From the NCBI RefSeq assembly GCF_000380965.1, contig NZ_KB905553.1, positions 1-64,000 of the forward strand: a stretch of DNA of 64,000 nucleotides, given 5' to 3'. A program made the position numbers and the translations under genes. The notes under the pieces were generated by a model. The model worked only from the letters and a program-made list of their open reading frames with translations, was not told where the DNA came from and searched no databases. The stretch comes from Paenibacillus ginsengihumi DSM 21568. GTDB taxonomy: Bacteria > Bacillota > Bacilli > Paenibacillales > NBRC-103111. The stretch's first letter is position 1; each line of letters begins with the position of its first letter. This document shows positions 18,943 through 28,108 of the stretch, piece by piece.

Positions 18943-18985
18943 GTCACCTGCGGTACTGAAGCTCCGCCGACAAACTTCGCTGAAC
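18943..18985 (+). repeat. dispersed intergenic repeat A, copy 3
   Basis: GTCACCTGCGGTACTGAA, then CCGCCGA and CTTCGCTGAA, align with the copies at 36121-36166 and 464-508. It lies about 80 bases upstream of the hemA promoter. Confidence 0.65.
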
Positions 18986-19063
18986 GAACAGCCGAATGGT
19001 CAGGATAGCGGCTTCTTGTTTCAAAGTTTTCATAAATTCGTGTCGGAAAAGCTCGCAAAGCTG

Positions 19064-19072
19064 TGCTATAAT
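19064..19072 (+). promoter_or_regulatory. extended -10 promoter of the hemA operon
   Basis: TGCTATAAT gives a perfect -10 (19067-19072) with the TGn extension. The -35 region is weak. It leaves a short leader to the hemA start at 19112. Confidence 0.6.
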
Positions 19073-19111
19073 AAATTGACAATCATCACAAGGAGGAGGC
19101 AGGTGAACCCC

Positions 19112-20506
19112 ATGCATATCGTCGTAGCGGGACTGAATTACAGAACGGCACCCGTGTCCATCCGCGAGAAATTCACGTTCGCGCAAGAGGATTTGCCAAG
19201 GGCGCTGAAGAAGCTCCAAGAGACGAAGAGCATCATGGAATGCGTCATTGTGGGAACCTGCAACCGGACGGAGCTGTACGTTGTCGACGACCGCCAGCAG
19301 CTGTGCGCGCATCATCTGCGCACTTTCCTGGAAAGCTGGTTCGGGATACCGAGACAAGAATTCAACAAGCATTTGTACGTCTACGAGAACGAGCAGGCGA
19401 TCCGCCACCTGTTCCGCGTTGCGAGCGGACTGGATTCGATGGTGATCGGGGAAACGCAAATTTTGGGGCAAGTGCGCGATGCGTTCATGCTGGCGCAAAG
19501 CGATAAAACGACCGGCATTATGTTCAATACGCTGTTCAAGCAGGCGATTACGATGGCCAAGCGGGCGCACAGCGAGACCGGGATCGGTGAAAATGCGGTG
19601 TCGGTCAGCTATGCCGCCGTGGAACTGGGCAAGCGCATCTTCGGCAGCTACGATCGCAAGAAGGTGCTGATCATCGGCGCGGGCAAGATGAGCGAGCTGA
19701 CCGTGAAGCATCTGTACGCGAACGGAGCGGACCGCGTCGTCGTCGTTAACCGCACCTTGCCAAGAGCCCGCGAGCTGGCGGACAAATTCGGCGGCGTGGC
19801 GGATACGATGGATCGGCTGCTCCGGCATCTTGAGGAAGCGGATATCGTCATCAGCTCGACCGGCGCCTCCGGCTTGGTGCTGACCAAGGACGACGTTGCC
19901 CGGATGATGAGCAAGCGCCGTTCGCGCCCGCTGTTCATGATCGACATCGCCGTGCCGCGGGATCTCGATCCGGCATTAAGCGAGCTGCCGAATGTTTATC
20001 TCTACGATATCGACAATCTGCAGACGATCGTGAACGCTCACCTTGAGGAAAGGCGTCGCGCCGCGGTCGAGATCGAGCGGATGATCGATGAAGAGATCGC
20101 CGCCTTCGAGCTGTGGAAGAAGACGCTGGGCGTCAGCCCCGTCATTCAAGCGCTGCAGACCAAGGCATCCGCCATTCATGAGGAGACGATGGACAGTCTG
20201 ATCAAGAAGCTGCCCGATCTGGACGAGCGGGAGCTGAAGGTCATCCGCAAGCTGACGAAGAGCATCGTCAACCAGATGCTTCGCGACCCGATTATCCGCA
20301 TTAAAGAGATGGCCGCAGGTCGCCACGGCGACGAAGCGCTGGAAATTTTCACGAAAATATTTGCTCTGGAAGAGCAGCTGGCCGAGCTTGAACGGGCGGA
20401 ACAGACGGACCGCCGCACGGCAGCGGGAGCGCGGCAGGAGCCCGCGGAGGAACTGCTGTCCAAAGTGATCAAGGCTGCCGTGGCCGACTCATTGGTCAAA
20501 GCCTGA
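19112..20506 (+). CDS. hemA: glutamyl-tRNA reductase
   Basis: First committed step of C5 tetrapyrrole synthesis: reduces Glu-tRNA to glutamate-1-semialdehyde with NADPH. The start is ATG 19112, giving MHIVVAG as in Bacillus HemA; an in-frame GTG at 19103, closer to AAGGAGG, is an alternative. The length is 464 residues. The catalytic Cys50 is in GTCNRTE. The NADPH domain starts at VLIIGAGKMSEL, followed by a C-terminal helical dimerisation domain. It heads a run of six co-directional genes through hemB with gaps under 50 bases, indicating an operon. Confidence 0.97.
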   Translation: MHIVVAGLNYRTAPVSIREKFTFAQEDLPRALKKLQETKSIMECVIVGTCNRTELYVVDDRQQLCAHHLRTFLESWFGIPRQEFNKHLYVYENEQAIRHLFRVASGLDSMVIGETQILGQVRDAFMLAQSDKTTGIMFNTLFKQAITMAKRAHSETGIGENAVSVSYAAVELGKRIFGSYDRKKVLIIGAGKMSELTVKHLYANGADRVVVVNRTLPRARELADKFGGVADTMDRLLRHLEEADIVISSTGASGLVLTKDDVARMMSKRRSRPLFMIDIAVPRDLDPALSELPNVYLYDIDNLQTIVNAHLEERRRAAVEIERMIDEEIAAFELWKKTLGVSPVIQALQTKASAIHEETMDSLIKKLPDLDERELKVIRKLTKSIVNQMLRDPIIRIKEMAAGRHGDEALEIFTKIFALEEQLAELERAEQTDRRTAAGARQEPAEELLSKVIKAAVADSLVKA

Positions 20507-20523
20507 GCGGGAGTGATTCGCCG

Positions 20524-21348
20524 ATGGTCACGCAAGGCTGGTTCTATGATTCCATTATTTATATCTACGCCCTGAGCCTCCTGTTTTACTTCTCGGACTT
20601 CGTCGGTCCGAACCGAAGCGCGAAACGGATGGGGACAGGGTTGCTTTCGTTTGTATGGGTGCTGCAGACGGTCTATTTGATATACAGCCTGTTCGTCCGC
20701 GGCGGGCTGGCGACGCTATCGCGATTCGAAACGCTGTTTTTGCTTTCGTGGCTGCTCGTTGCCATATCGCTTGTCGTAAACCGTTTCTTTCGGATCGAGC
20801 TGTTCGTCTTTCTGGTGAACCTGTTCGGCTTTGCGATTCTTGCTTTGAATTTTTTCAGCAATCCGAACGTCTCTCCGACATTGGCACATTGGAATATTAA
20901 CGACGAGCTGCTGTTCGTTCACGTGTCGCTGTCGGTGGCCAGCTATGCCGCTTTCGTCGTCTCGGCCGTCTTCTCGGGCATGTACCTGTTTTTGCACCGC
21001 AAGCTGAAAGACAAGCAGTGGTCCGCTCAGATGAAGCGGCTGCCCAGCCTGGAGAAAATGTCGCGCTATGCCATGGTAGCGGTCGCGGCGGGAACGCCGC
21101 TGCTGCTGACCGCCATGACGCTCGGCTTCGTCTGGATTTCGCTGCAGGGCGAGCCGTCCATGTTCTTCGATCCGAAGGTGATCAACTCCTGGTTCGTGCT
21201 GCTGGCCTACCTGTTCTACATATTTCAGCGCGGGCTGCTGAAAATGCCCGGCAACCGGCTGGCTTTGTGGAATTTGGCTGCGTTCGTCATTATGGTGCTG
21301 AATATCGCCTTCTCGAATGTATATTCTTCGTTTCATCAATGGTCTTGA
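20524..21348 (+). CDS. hemX: HemX-type membrane protein (cytochrome c assembly family)
   Basis: The 274-residue integral membrane protein has about eight hydrophobic helices and belongs to the CcsA/CcmC-like superfamily. In B. subtilis HemX lowers the amount of HemA, and its position directly after hemA is the conserved arrangement. The central segment with HVSLSVASYAAF includes a histidine typical of the family. The start ATG follows GGGAGTG by 6 bases, 17 bases after hemA stops. Confidence 0.88.
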   Translation: MVTQGWFYDSIIYIYALSLLFYFSDFVGPNRSAKRMGTGLLSFVWVLQTVYLIYSLFVRGGLATLSRFETLFLLSWLLVAISLVVNRFFRIELFVFLVNLFGFAILALNFFSNPNVSPTLAHWNINDELLFVHVSLSVASYAAFVVSAVFSGMYLFLHRKLKDKQWSAQMKRLPSLEKMSRYAMVAVAAGTPLLLTAMTLGFVWISLQGEPSMFFDPKVINSWFVLLAYLFYIFQRGLLKMPGNRLALWNLAAFVIMVLNIAFSNVYSSFHQWS

Positions 21349-21369
21349 GGCCATAGGGAGGAGATCGGC

Positions 21370-22212
21370 ATGAGCGAGCGAAGCCATCGGGCCGAAGTTC
21401 GGCCGCTGTATCCGGTGATGCTGGATTTGACCGGCGAGCCATGCGTCGTCATCGGCGGCGGCCGCGTCGGCGAGCGCAAGGCGGCGGGGCTGCTGGCCGC
21501 GGGGGCGGACGTCACGGTTGTCAGCCCCCGCCTGACGCCGCGGCTCAGCGCCTTGGCCGCGGAGGGGCGCATACGGGCTCTGCTGCGCCCGTATGCGCCC
21601 GGGTTGGCCGCGCTCGCTGAGGCGCGGCTCGTCTTCGCCGCGACCGACGACGCGGCGGTGAACAAGGCTGTGCTTGCCGAGGCGCGGAAGCTCGGCAAGC
21701 TGGCGAACGCCGCCGACGCGCCGGAGGCGAGCGGGTTTCATGTGCCGGCCGTCGTGCGGCGGGGCCGGCTGACGCTTGCGGTCGCGACGGCGGGAGCGAG
21801 CCCGGCGGTTGCCGCGAAGCTGAAGCGGCAACTGGAGGCGGCGTACGGCGAGGAATACGCGCCGTACCTGGAGCTGCTGCACGAGCTGCGCGGCGTCGTG
21901 CAGCAGCGTGCCGCAGGCGCCGCGCGCAGTGCGGATGGCGCGCACGGCGCGGTCCCTGCGCCTGCCGCAGATGGCGCACACGGCGCGGTCCCTGCGCCTG
22001 CCGCAGACGCCTCACACGGCGCGCGCGGCGCAGCGCGGGCGGACATTTTCCGCGCGATGCTCGACTGGCCGCTGCCGGAGCTGCTGCGCGCCGGCCGGCT
22101 GACGCCGGAGCGGCGCGCGCAGCTCGTGGACATGGCGGCAGCGGAGCCGACCGCGGAAGGCATGGGGCGCATCGCCCGCTGGCTGAACAGCCTGCTGCCG
22201 GACAATCAATAG
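21370..22212 (+). CDS. precorrin-2 dehydrogenase/sirohydrochlorin ferrochelatase-like (MET8/CysG N-domain)
   Basis: Oxidises precorrin-2 with NAD on the way to siroheme. The start follows AGGGAGGAG. The N-terminal Rossmann fold has VVIGGGRVGERKAAGLL, and the family segment ASGFHVPAVVRRGRLTLAVATAGASP follows near 118-145. The usual C-terminal helices (about 235-280) are present. Between them is an inserted Ala/Gly/Pro segment encoded by a 36-bp tandem repeat, so the protein (280 residues) is longer than typical homologues of about 200-220. Context fits: the next-but-one gene encodes the methyltransferase that makes precorrin-2. Confidence 0.88.
   Translation: MSERSHRAEVRPLYPVMLDLTGEPCVVIGGGRVGERKAAGLLAAGADVTVVSPRLTPRLSALAAEGRIRALLRPYAPGLAALAEARLVFAATDDAAVNKAVLAEARKLGKLANAADAPEASGFHVPAVVRRGRLTLAVATAGASPAVAAKLKRQLEAAYGEEYAPYLELLHELRGVVQQRAAGAARSADGAHGAVPAPAADGAHGAVPAPAADASHGARGAARADIFRAMLDWPLPELLRAGRLTPERRAQLVDMAAAEPTAEGMGRIARWLNSLLPDNQ
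21934..22023 (+). repeat. 36-bp in-frame tandem repeat in the MET8-like gene
   Basis: Units 21934-21969 and 21970-22005 are nearly identical and encode DGAHGAVPAPAA; a partial third unit follows. It lies in a probable linker between the Rossmann and helical domains. Confidence 0.85.
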
Positions 22213-22230
22213 CCACTCTGGAGGGAGTTC

Positions 22231-23160
22231 ATGCGCAAAATTATCGTGGGCACGCGCCAAAGCGCGCTCGCCCTTACGCAAACAGGCCAAACCGTGGAGC
22301 AGCTGAACAAGCTGTGCCGGGAGCGGGGCATCGAAGCCGAATTCGAGCTGAAGAAGATCGTGACGAAGGGGGACCGGATTCTTGACGTAACGCTGTCCAA
22401 GGTCGGCGGCAAAGGGCTGTTCGTCAAGGAAATCGAGCAGGCGATGCTGGACGGGGAGATCGATATCGCCGTTCACAGCATGAAAGATATGCCGTTCGAG
22501 CTGCCGGACGGCTTGATCGTCGGAGCGGTTCCGCAGCGGGAGGATCCGCGCGATTGTCTGATCGCAAGAGAAGCGACGACGTTTCTGGACTTGCGGGCAG
22601 GAGCCAAGATCGGCACGAGCAGCCTGCGTCGCTCCAGCCAGCTGCTGCATGCGCGGCCGGACCTGCAGCTGGAGCCGATCCGGGGCAACATCGATTCGCG
22701 GCTGCGCAAGCTGGAGACGGAAGGTTTCGACGCCATCGTGCTGGCGGCGGCCGGGCTTCACCGCGTCGGCTGGCAGGAGCGCATCACCGAATATATCGAC
22801 CCGGCGCTTTGCCTTCCCGCTGTCGGGCAGGGGGCGCTGTGCATCGAATGCCGGGAGGACGACGAATTCGTGCGGCAGGTGCTGAGCGCGCTGCGGCATG
22901 AGCCGACCGAAACGGCGGTCGCCGCCGAGCGGCGCTTCCTTGGCAGGCTCAACGGCGGATGCCAAGTGCCGATTGGAGCCTACGCCCAGTGGAAGGAAGA
23001 GAACGGAGCCCGGACGATCGAGCTGTGCGGCATGGTTGGCTCGCCGGACGGGACGCAGATGCTTAAGGAGACGCTGACCGGAACCGATCCGGATCAATTG
23101 GGACTGGCGGTAGCAGAGGCGCTGATCGAGCGGGGGGCTGCGCGCCTTCTCGCCAACTAG
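22231..23160 (+). CDS. hemC: porphobilinogen deaminase (hydroxymethylbilane synthase)
   Basis: Joins four porphobilinogen units into hydroxymethylbilane. At 309 residues it is full length. The cofactor-attachment residue Cys244 is in [12 protein letters not shown]. Substrate-binding arginines are in [11 protein letters not shown] and [11 protein letters not shown], and the catalytic Asp lies in VHSMKDMP. The start follows CTGGAGGGAG. It is in the hemA operon 18 bases after the preceding gene. Confidence 0.97.
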   Translation: MRKIIVGTRQSALALTQTGQTVEQLNKLCRERGIEAEFELKKIVTKGDRILDVTLSKVGGKGLFVKEIEQAMLDGEIDIAVHSMKDMPFELPDGLIVGAVPQREDPRDCLIAREATTFLDLRAGAKIGTSSLRRSSQLLHARPDLQLEPIRGNIDSRLRKLETEGFDAIVLAAAGLHRVGWQERITEYIDPALCLPAVGQGALCIECREDDEFVRQVLSALRHEPTETAVAAERRFLGRLNGGCQVPIGAYAQWKEENGARTIELCGMVGSPDGTQMLKETLTGTDPDQLGLAVAEALIERGAARLLAN

Positions 23161-23187
23161 CGAAAGACGAGTGGAGGAGAACGGCCT

Positions 23188-24735
23188 ATGAGTAAAGGGA
23201 TCGTTTATTTGGTCGGAGCCGGCCCCGGGGATCCGAAGCTGATTACTATTCGCGGGCTGGAGGCGATCCGGCGGGCTGATGTCGTAGTCTACGATCGTCT
23301 GGCCAGCCCGCGTCTCCTGAAGCATATGAAGCCTGGAGCGGAAAAAATATTTGTCGGCAAGCTGCCCGACAAGCATTCGATGAAGCAGGAGGATATCAAC
23401 CGGCTGCTGGTCGAATTGGCGCTTCAGGGCCGGGTCGTCACCAGGCTGAAGGGCGGCGATCCCAGCGTGTTCGGGCGCGTTGGGGAAGAAGCGGAAGCGC
23501 TGTGGGAGCGCGGCATTCCGTTCGAGATCGTGCCTGGCATCACATCGGCGATCGCCGTTCCGGCATACGCGGGCATTCCGGTGACGCACCGCGATTTCAC
23601 GTCCTCCTTCTCGATCGTAACAGGACATGAATACAAGAACAAAACGTATACTAACGTTAATTGGGAAAATTTGGCCCAGGCTTCAGGCACGCTCATTTTC
23701 CTGATGGGTGTGGCGAATCTGGAGCATATTTGCTCTCAGCTGATGCAGTGCGGCAAGTCGCCGGACACGCCGGTCGCCCTGATCCGTTGGGGGACGTGGA
23801 TGGAGCAGCAGACGCTGACCGGCACGCTGGCGGACATCGTGGAGAAGGTGCGGTCGGCGAACTTCCAATCGCCGGCCGTGACGATCGTAGGCGAAGTGGT
23901 CAAGCTGAGGGAGAAGCTGGCCTGGTTCGAGAAAAAGCCGCTGTTCGGGAGGCGGATTCTCGTCACCCGCGCCCGTTCTCAGGCGAGCGACCTCTCTGCG
24001 CAGATCGAAGAGCTCGGCGGCGAGCCCGTCGAATTTCCGGTTATCCGCACGCAGCCTGCTTCCGACCCGCAAGCTGCCGACCGCAGGGACGAGGCGTTGC
24101 GCCGTTTGGCCGAGTACGACTGGGTCATGTTCACGAGCGTGAACGGCGTGGAGCATTTTTTCGCCCGGCTACGCGAGCTTCGCATCGATATTCGGGCGCT
24201 CGCTGGCGCCCGGATCGCCGCAGTCGGCCCGAAAACCGAAGAAGCGCTGCTTAAGCGGGGACTGCTCTGCGAGCTGCTGCCGGCCGTGTTCCAGGCGGAA
24301 GCGCTGCTTGAAGCGGTGCAGGGGCTGCTCGTTCCCGGACAGAAAGTGCTGCTGCCGACGGCCAATATCGCCAGAGATACGCTGCAGCAGGGCTTAAATG
24401 CCCTCGGGCTCGATGTGACGAAGATCGATATGTACGAGACGGTGCTGGACGGCGAGGGCGGCGAAGAAGTGCTGGAGCTGCTGCGCGAAGGGAAGATCGA
24501 CACGGTGACGTTTACCAGCTCCTCCACGGTGACGAATCTGCTGAAGGCGCTGGAGCTGGCCGGGGCAGGCAATCCCCGGGAGCTGCTGCGCAGCTGTAGA
24601 ATCGCCAGCATCGGCCACAAGACGGCCGAGACGCTGGCTCAGGCGGGGCTGCCTGCCTCCGACGTGGCGGAGGAGGCGACGATCGATTCGCTCGTCGCCA
24701 GTCTGTGCAGGCCGTACCCCGGCGGCGGGCAGTAG
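23188..24735 (+). CDS. cobA-hemD: fused uroporphyrinogen-III C-methyltransferase / uroporphyrinogen-III synthase
   Basis: A bifunctional 515-residue protein. Residues 1 to about 245 form a SUMT (CobA) domain, with YLVGAGPGDPKLIT and VVYDRLAS at the SAM site; it makes precorrin-2 from uroporphyrinogen III. Residues about 255-510 are a HemD domain (RRILVTRARSQAS, then TFTSSSTVTNL), which cyclises hydroxymethylbilane. The fusion puts the enzyme making uroporphyrinogen III beside the one diverting it to siroheme. The start follows GTGGAGGAG. B. subtilis has a stand-alone hemD at this place; fusions are known in other Firmicutes. Confidence 0.96.
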   Translation: MSKGIVYLVGAGPGDPKLITIRGLEAIRRADVVVYDRLASPRLLKHMKPGAEKIFVGKLPDKHSMKQEDINRLLVELALQGRVVTRLKGGDPSVFGRVGEEAEALWERGIPFEIVPGITSAIAVPAYAGIPVTHRDFTSSFSIVTGHEYKNKTYTNVNWENLAQASGTLIFLMGVANLEHICSQLMQCGKSPDTPVALIRWGTWMEQQTLTGTLADIVEKVRSANFQSPAVTIVGEVVKLREKLAWFEKKPLFGRRILVTRARSQASDLSAQIEELGGEPVEFPVIRTQPASDPQAADRRDEALRRLAEYDWVMFTSVNGVEHFFARLRELRIDIRALAGARIAAVGPKTEEALLKRGLLCELLPAVFQAEALLEAVQGLLVPGQKVLLPTANIARDTLQQGLNALGLDVTKIDMYETVLDGEGGEEVLELLREGKIDTVTFTSSSTVTNLLKALELAGAGNPRELLRSCRIASIGHKTAETLAQAGLPASDVAEEATIDSLVASLCRPYPGGGQ

Positions 24736-24780
24736 GTATTTGAAAACGACGTTACTCCCAAGATAAAGGAGGATGCGGCA

Positions 24781-25779
24781 ATGTCCTATCCGATCGTAAG
24801 ACACCGCCGTCTTCGCAGCTCGGCGGCCATGCGCAATTTGGTGCGCGAGCATGCGGTGACGGTGAACGATCTCATATATCCGATTTTTATCGTGCGGGGC
24901 GAAGGGATCAAGAACGAAATTCCTTCCATGCCCGGCGTCTATCAATGGTCGCTCGACCGCCTGGAAGAAGAGATTCGGGAAGTATCCGAACTCGGCATCC
25001 AGGCCGTGCTGCTGTTCGGCGTCGAGGATCACGGCGCCAAGGACGCGCACGGCAGCGGCGCATACGATGCGAACGGCATCGTGCAGCAGGCGACGCGCCG
25101 CATCAAGGAGCTGAATCCGGAGCTGCTCGTCGTTGCGGATACGTGTCTCTGCGAATTTACCGATCACGGCCACTGCGGCGTCGTTCATTACGACGAGCGC
25201 AAGGGGCAAGCGGACGTCCTGAATGATCCGTCGCTCGAGCTGCTGGTCAAGGCGGCCGTCTCCCAGGCCGAGGCGGGAGCGGATATCATCGCGCCGTCGA
25301 ACATGATGGACGGCTTCGTGCAGGCGATTCGCCGGGGGCTGGACGAAGCAGGCTACGAGAACGTGCCGATCATGTCCTACGCCGTCAAATACGCCTCTTC
25401 CTTCTACGGCCCGTTCCGTGACGCGGCCAATTCGGCGCCGCAGTTCGGCGACCGCAAGACATATCAGATGGACCCGGCCAACGCGCGCGAGGCGCTGCGC
25501 GAGGCGGATTCCGACGCGGCCGAAGGGGCCGACATGCTGATGGTGAAGCCGGCGCTGGCGTACATGGACATGATCCGCGCGCTGCGCGACCGCTATCTTC
25601 ACCCGATCGTCGCCTACAACGTCAGCGGCGAGTTTTCGATGATCAAGGCTGCGGCGGCAAGCGGCTGGATCGACGAGAAGGCGATCGTGCTGGAGACGAT
25701 GACCGGCTTCAAACGGGCCGGAGCCGATCTCATCATTACGTATTTTGCCAAAGATATCGCCCGCTGGCTTCGATCCTAA
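24781..25779 (+). CDS. hemB: delta-aminolevulinic acid dehydratase (porphobilinogen synthase)
   Basis: Condenses two ALA molecules to porphobilinogen. The 332-residue length is normal. The zinc-type cysteine cluster [14 protein letters not shown] is present near residues 120-133, indicating a Zn-dependent enzyme. Schiff-base lysines are in [14 protein letters not shown] and [10 protein letters not shown]. The start follows AAAGGAGGA, 45 bases after cobA-hemD. It is the last gene of the hemA operon; a terminator follows at 25823. Confidence 0.97.
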   Translation: MSYPIVRHRRLRSSAAMRNLVREHAVTVNDLIYPIFIVRGEGIKNEIPSMPGVYQWSLDRLEEEIREVSELGIQAVLLFGVEDHGAKDAHGSGAYDANGIVQQATRRIKELNPELLVVADTCLCEFTDHGHCGVVHYDERKGQADVLNDPSLELLVKAAVSQAEAGADIIAPSNMMDGFVQAIRRGLDEAGYENVPIMSYAVKYASSFYGPFRDAANSAPQFGDRKTYQMDPANAREALREADSDAAEGADMLMVKPALAYMDMIRALRDRYLHPIVAYNVSGEFSMIKAAAASGWIDEKAIVLETMTGFKRAGADLIITYFAKDIARWLRS

Positions 25780-25822
25780 GCGCTAAGAAAACATATACCG
25801 AAGCCCCATTCAAGGAGGAGCG

Positions 25823-25847
25823 ACCGCGGCTTTCGCGGTTGTTTTTC
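25823..25847 (+). terminator. terminator of the hemA-hemB operon
   Basis: ACCGCG and CGCGGT form a 6-base stem around GCTTT, followed by TGTTTTTC. Confidence 0.7.
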
Positions 25848-25853
25848 TTGGTA

Positions 25854-25891
25854 CAGAAAGTCGCACTTCGCTTTATCGCTTCAGCAAAGTT
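25854..25891 (-). repeat. dispersed intergenic repeat B, copy 1
   Basis: Its reverse complement matches 29959-29996 at 33 of 38 positions, including GAAGCG-TAAAGCGAAGTGCGA. It lies between two terminators. Confidence 0.7.
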
Positions 25892-25916
25892 AAACGTTCT
25901 GCAGCGTTCCAAAAAA

Positions 25917-25955
25917 AACGCGCCCGAAGGAACTTTCCCTTCGGGCGCGTTTTTT
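25917..25955. terminator. bidirectional terminator between hemB and gbsR-like gene
   Basis: AACGCGCCCGAAGG (25917-25930) and its exact complement (25938-25951) form a 14-base stem. A T tract follows on the plus strand, and an A tract precedes it, giving a T tract on the minus strand. Confidence 0.88.
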
Positions 25956-25982
25956 GCGCTGCGGCGCGGCTTCGCTTGTCGC

Positions 25983-26540
25983 CTATTCTTCCTTGGGAAC
26001 GAGCTGATAGATGTCCCCGTTCTCGAACGTATCGATCAGCCGCTCAAGCCAAAGATAATACTTGACGGCCTCCTTCATTTTGGCCTGATCTTTGGCGATT
26101 ACCTCTTGCAGTTCCGCATTGTCCGGATCGCTTGCGGCCAGCCGTTCCAGCTCCGCGAGCGATTTGCGAACCGCCTGAAGATTCATTTCCACCGATTTGC
26201 GCCACTTGATGACGAAATAGTCCGCGAACGTCTGATGCCAGTCCGACTCAACTTCATACAGGTCTTTGCGGCTTCCTTTCTCCCACACCTTGTGAACCAT
26301 CTTCAGGTCGAGCAGCGTACGGACGCCCGTGCTCATGCTCGTCTTGCTCATGCCCATGCCCTCGCCCATATCGTCGAGCGTCATCGGTTTATCTTGAAAG
26401 AACATCATGCCGTACAGATGGCCCGTAGATAACGTAACGCCGTATAAGTCCATGTTTTTACCGATCGATTCGATGACCCGCTTGCGGGCTTTCTGAATGG
26501 CGTCGGATTGCTCGCGGGACAAGCCCGTCCACTCCGTCAT
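25983..26540 (-). CDS. GbsR/OpcR-like MarR-family regulator
   Basis: The start is ATG at 26540, with AGGAGG 8 bases upstream on the minus strand. The 185-residue protein has a winged-helix core (LTLDDMGEGMGMSKTSMSTGVRTLLDL-type region, residues about 50-85) and a long helical C-terminus. This is the pattern of the GbsR family, which in Bacillus senses choline or osmolytes and represses glycine betaine synthesis and uptake genes. It is divergent from an OpuA-type betaine importer with 362 bases between the starts, supporting control of that operon. The ligand is not determinable from sequence. Confidence 0.82.
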   Translation of the reverse strand: MTEWTGLSREQSDAIQKARKRVIESIGKNMDLYGVTLSTGHLYGMMFFQDKPMTLDDMGEGMGMSKTSMSTGVRTLLDLKMVHKVWEKGSRKDLYEVESDWHQTFADYFVIKWRKSVEMNLQAVRKSLAELERLAASDPDNAELQEVIAKDQAKMKEAVKYYLWLERLIDTFENGDIYQLVPKEE

Positions 26541-26649
26541 TGTTCTCTGCCTCCTGGAGCTGTGCTCGACCGACAATAGTCGGCAAGTCGTACACTTTAT
26601 TTTATGAAACAAGTTGCGGAAAGTAAAGATGGTGATCGGTTAGGAAAAG

Positions 26650-26687
26650 GGAGTATATCGGAGTATATTGTACGTAAAGTACGTAAA
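26650..26687. promoter_or_regulatory. paired direct repeats, candidate operator for the GbsR-like protein
   Basis: Two 10-base units GGAGTATATC/GGAGTATATT (26650-26669) are followed at once by two 9-base units GTACGTAAA (26670-26687). They lie about 110 bases upstream of the gbsR-like start and 38-75 bases upstream of the opuA promoter candidate, where a regulator could control either gene. Confidence 0.5.
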
Positions 26688-26724
26688 GTTTTTACTGAAT
26701 AAACGATATGAACGAATATAACTT

Positions 26725-26753
26725 TTGACTTGGAATAAACATGCAAGTAAACT
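26725..26753 (+). promoter_or_regulatory. candidate promoter of the opuA operon
   Basis: TTGACT (26725-26730) and TAAACT (26748-26753) are 17 bases apart in an AT-rich stretch. A leader of about 145 bases runs to the first gene. Confidence 0.5.
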
Positions 26754-26902
26754 TTGTACTATGATTGCTAAAATGGCGCTCCGCGGAAATTCCTCTCCAT
26801 CCGCTTGGCGTCCATAAGGACGGAATTCGGTGGCTGCGAGCCTCACGGCTTTGCGGCGAATCGCTATTTTCGTTTTGAAGGAAAAGAGGTGCAGGGGGTT
26901 AC

Positions 26903-28108
26903 ATGATCGAAGTCAAGGAACTGACGAAAATATTCGGAACGAATCCCGAAAGGGGGGTACCGCTGCTTCGCAAAGGAATGTCCAAGCAGCAAATTTTTAA
27001 AGAAACGAAGCTGACAGTCGGCGTCAATCGGGCAAGCTTTACGGTGAACGAAGGGGAAATCTTCGTCATCATGGGGCTGTCGGGGAGCGGCAAGTCGACG
27101 CTGATCCGCATGCTCAACCGGCTGATCGAGCCGACGTCGGGACATATTTTGATCCGGGGTGAAGATATCGTCGCCATGAACGACGAACGTCTCAGGCAGC
27201 TGCGCCGCAAGCAGATGAGCATGGTTTTCCAGAAGTTCGCTTTGCTTCCTCACAAGACGGTGGCAGAGAATGTGGAATTTGGCCTGGAAATTCAGGGCGT
27301 GCCCAAATCGGTCCGGCGCAATAAAGCGCGGGAGTCGCTGCAGCTCGTAGGTCTTGCCGATTGGGAAGACAGTTATCCCGATCAGCTCAGCGGCGGCATG
27401 CAGCAGCGGGTCGGACTGGCCAGGGCGCTGGCCAACGATCCGGACGTGCTGCTGATGGACGAAGCGTTCAGCGCGCTGGACCCGCTCATTCGCAAAGATT
27501 TGCAGGAAGAGCTGAGGGAGCTGCAGGAAAAGCTCAAGAAGACGATTATTTTCATTACCCACGATTTGAACGAGGCGCTGCGCATCGGGGACAGGATCGC
27601 GCTGATGAAGGACGGCTCGATCGTTCAGATCGGGACGCCTGAGGAGATCATGATCCGTCCCGCCGACGAGTACGTCGAGAAGTTCGTCGAAGACGTCGAT
27701 CTTTCCCGGGTGCTGACGGCAGCGCATATTATGCGCCGGCCGGAGGCGATCACGCTTGATCGCGGCGGCCCGCGCGTAGCTTTGCAGCTGATGAGGGACA
27801 ACGGGATCTCCAACCTGTTCGTCGTGGACAAGGCGCGGACGCTGCTCGGCGTACTCACGGCCGACGACGCGTCGCAGGCAGTCAAGGAAGGCAAAAGACT
27901 GGAGGAAATCATGATCCGCGACGTTCCGTGCGTCACGCCGGATACGTTGCTGAACGATCTGTTCGAGCTGGTCGGCACGACCCGCGTGCCCGTTGCAGTG
28001 GTGAACGAGGAGCGGCGGCTCAAGGGGGTCATCGTCCGCGGCGCGGTGCTCGGCGCCTTGGCCGGCAGTCTCCGCTCGAACGACGAAGGGGGGGCTGACA
28101 TACGATGA
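26903..28108 (+). CDS. opuAA: glycine betaine/proline ABC importer, ATP-binding subunit
   Basis: Energises osmoprotectant uptake. The 401-residue protein has Walker A GLSGSGKST near residue 56. The Q-loop FQKFALLPH, signature LSGGMQQRV and Walker B VLLMDEAFSALD follow, and a tandem CBS pair (about 275-390) typical of OpuA-type ATPases senses ionic strength. The extended N-terminus with KQQIFKETKLTVGV is characteristic of the OpuAA/ProV subgroup. The gene's end overlaps the next gene by 4 bases, indicating translational coupling. Confidence 0.93.
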   Translation: MIEVKELTKIFGTNPERGVPLLRKGMSKQQIFKETKLTVGVNRASFTVNEGEIFVIMGLSGSGKSTLIRMLNRLIEPTSGHILIRGEDIVAMNDERLRQLRRKQMSMVFQKFALLPHKTVAENVEFGLEIQGVPKSVRRNKARESLQLVGLADWEDSYPDQLSGGMQQRVGLARALANDPDVLLMDEAFSALDPLIRKDLQEELRELQEKLKKTIIFITHDLNEALRIGDRIALMKDGSIVQIGTPEEIMIRPADEYVEKFVEDVDLSRVLTAAHIMRRPEAITLDRGGPRVALQLMRDNGISNLFVVDKARTLLGVLTADDASQAVKEGKRLEEIMIRDVPCVTPDTLLNDLFELVGTTRVPVAVVNEERRLKGVIVRGAVLGALAGSLRSNDEGGADIR

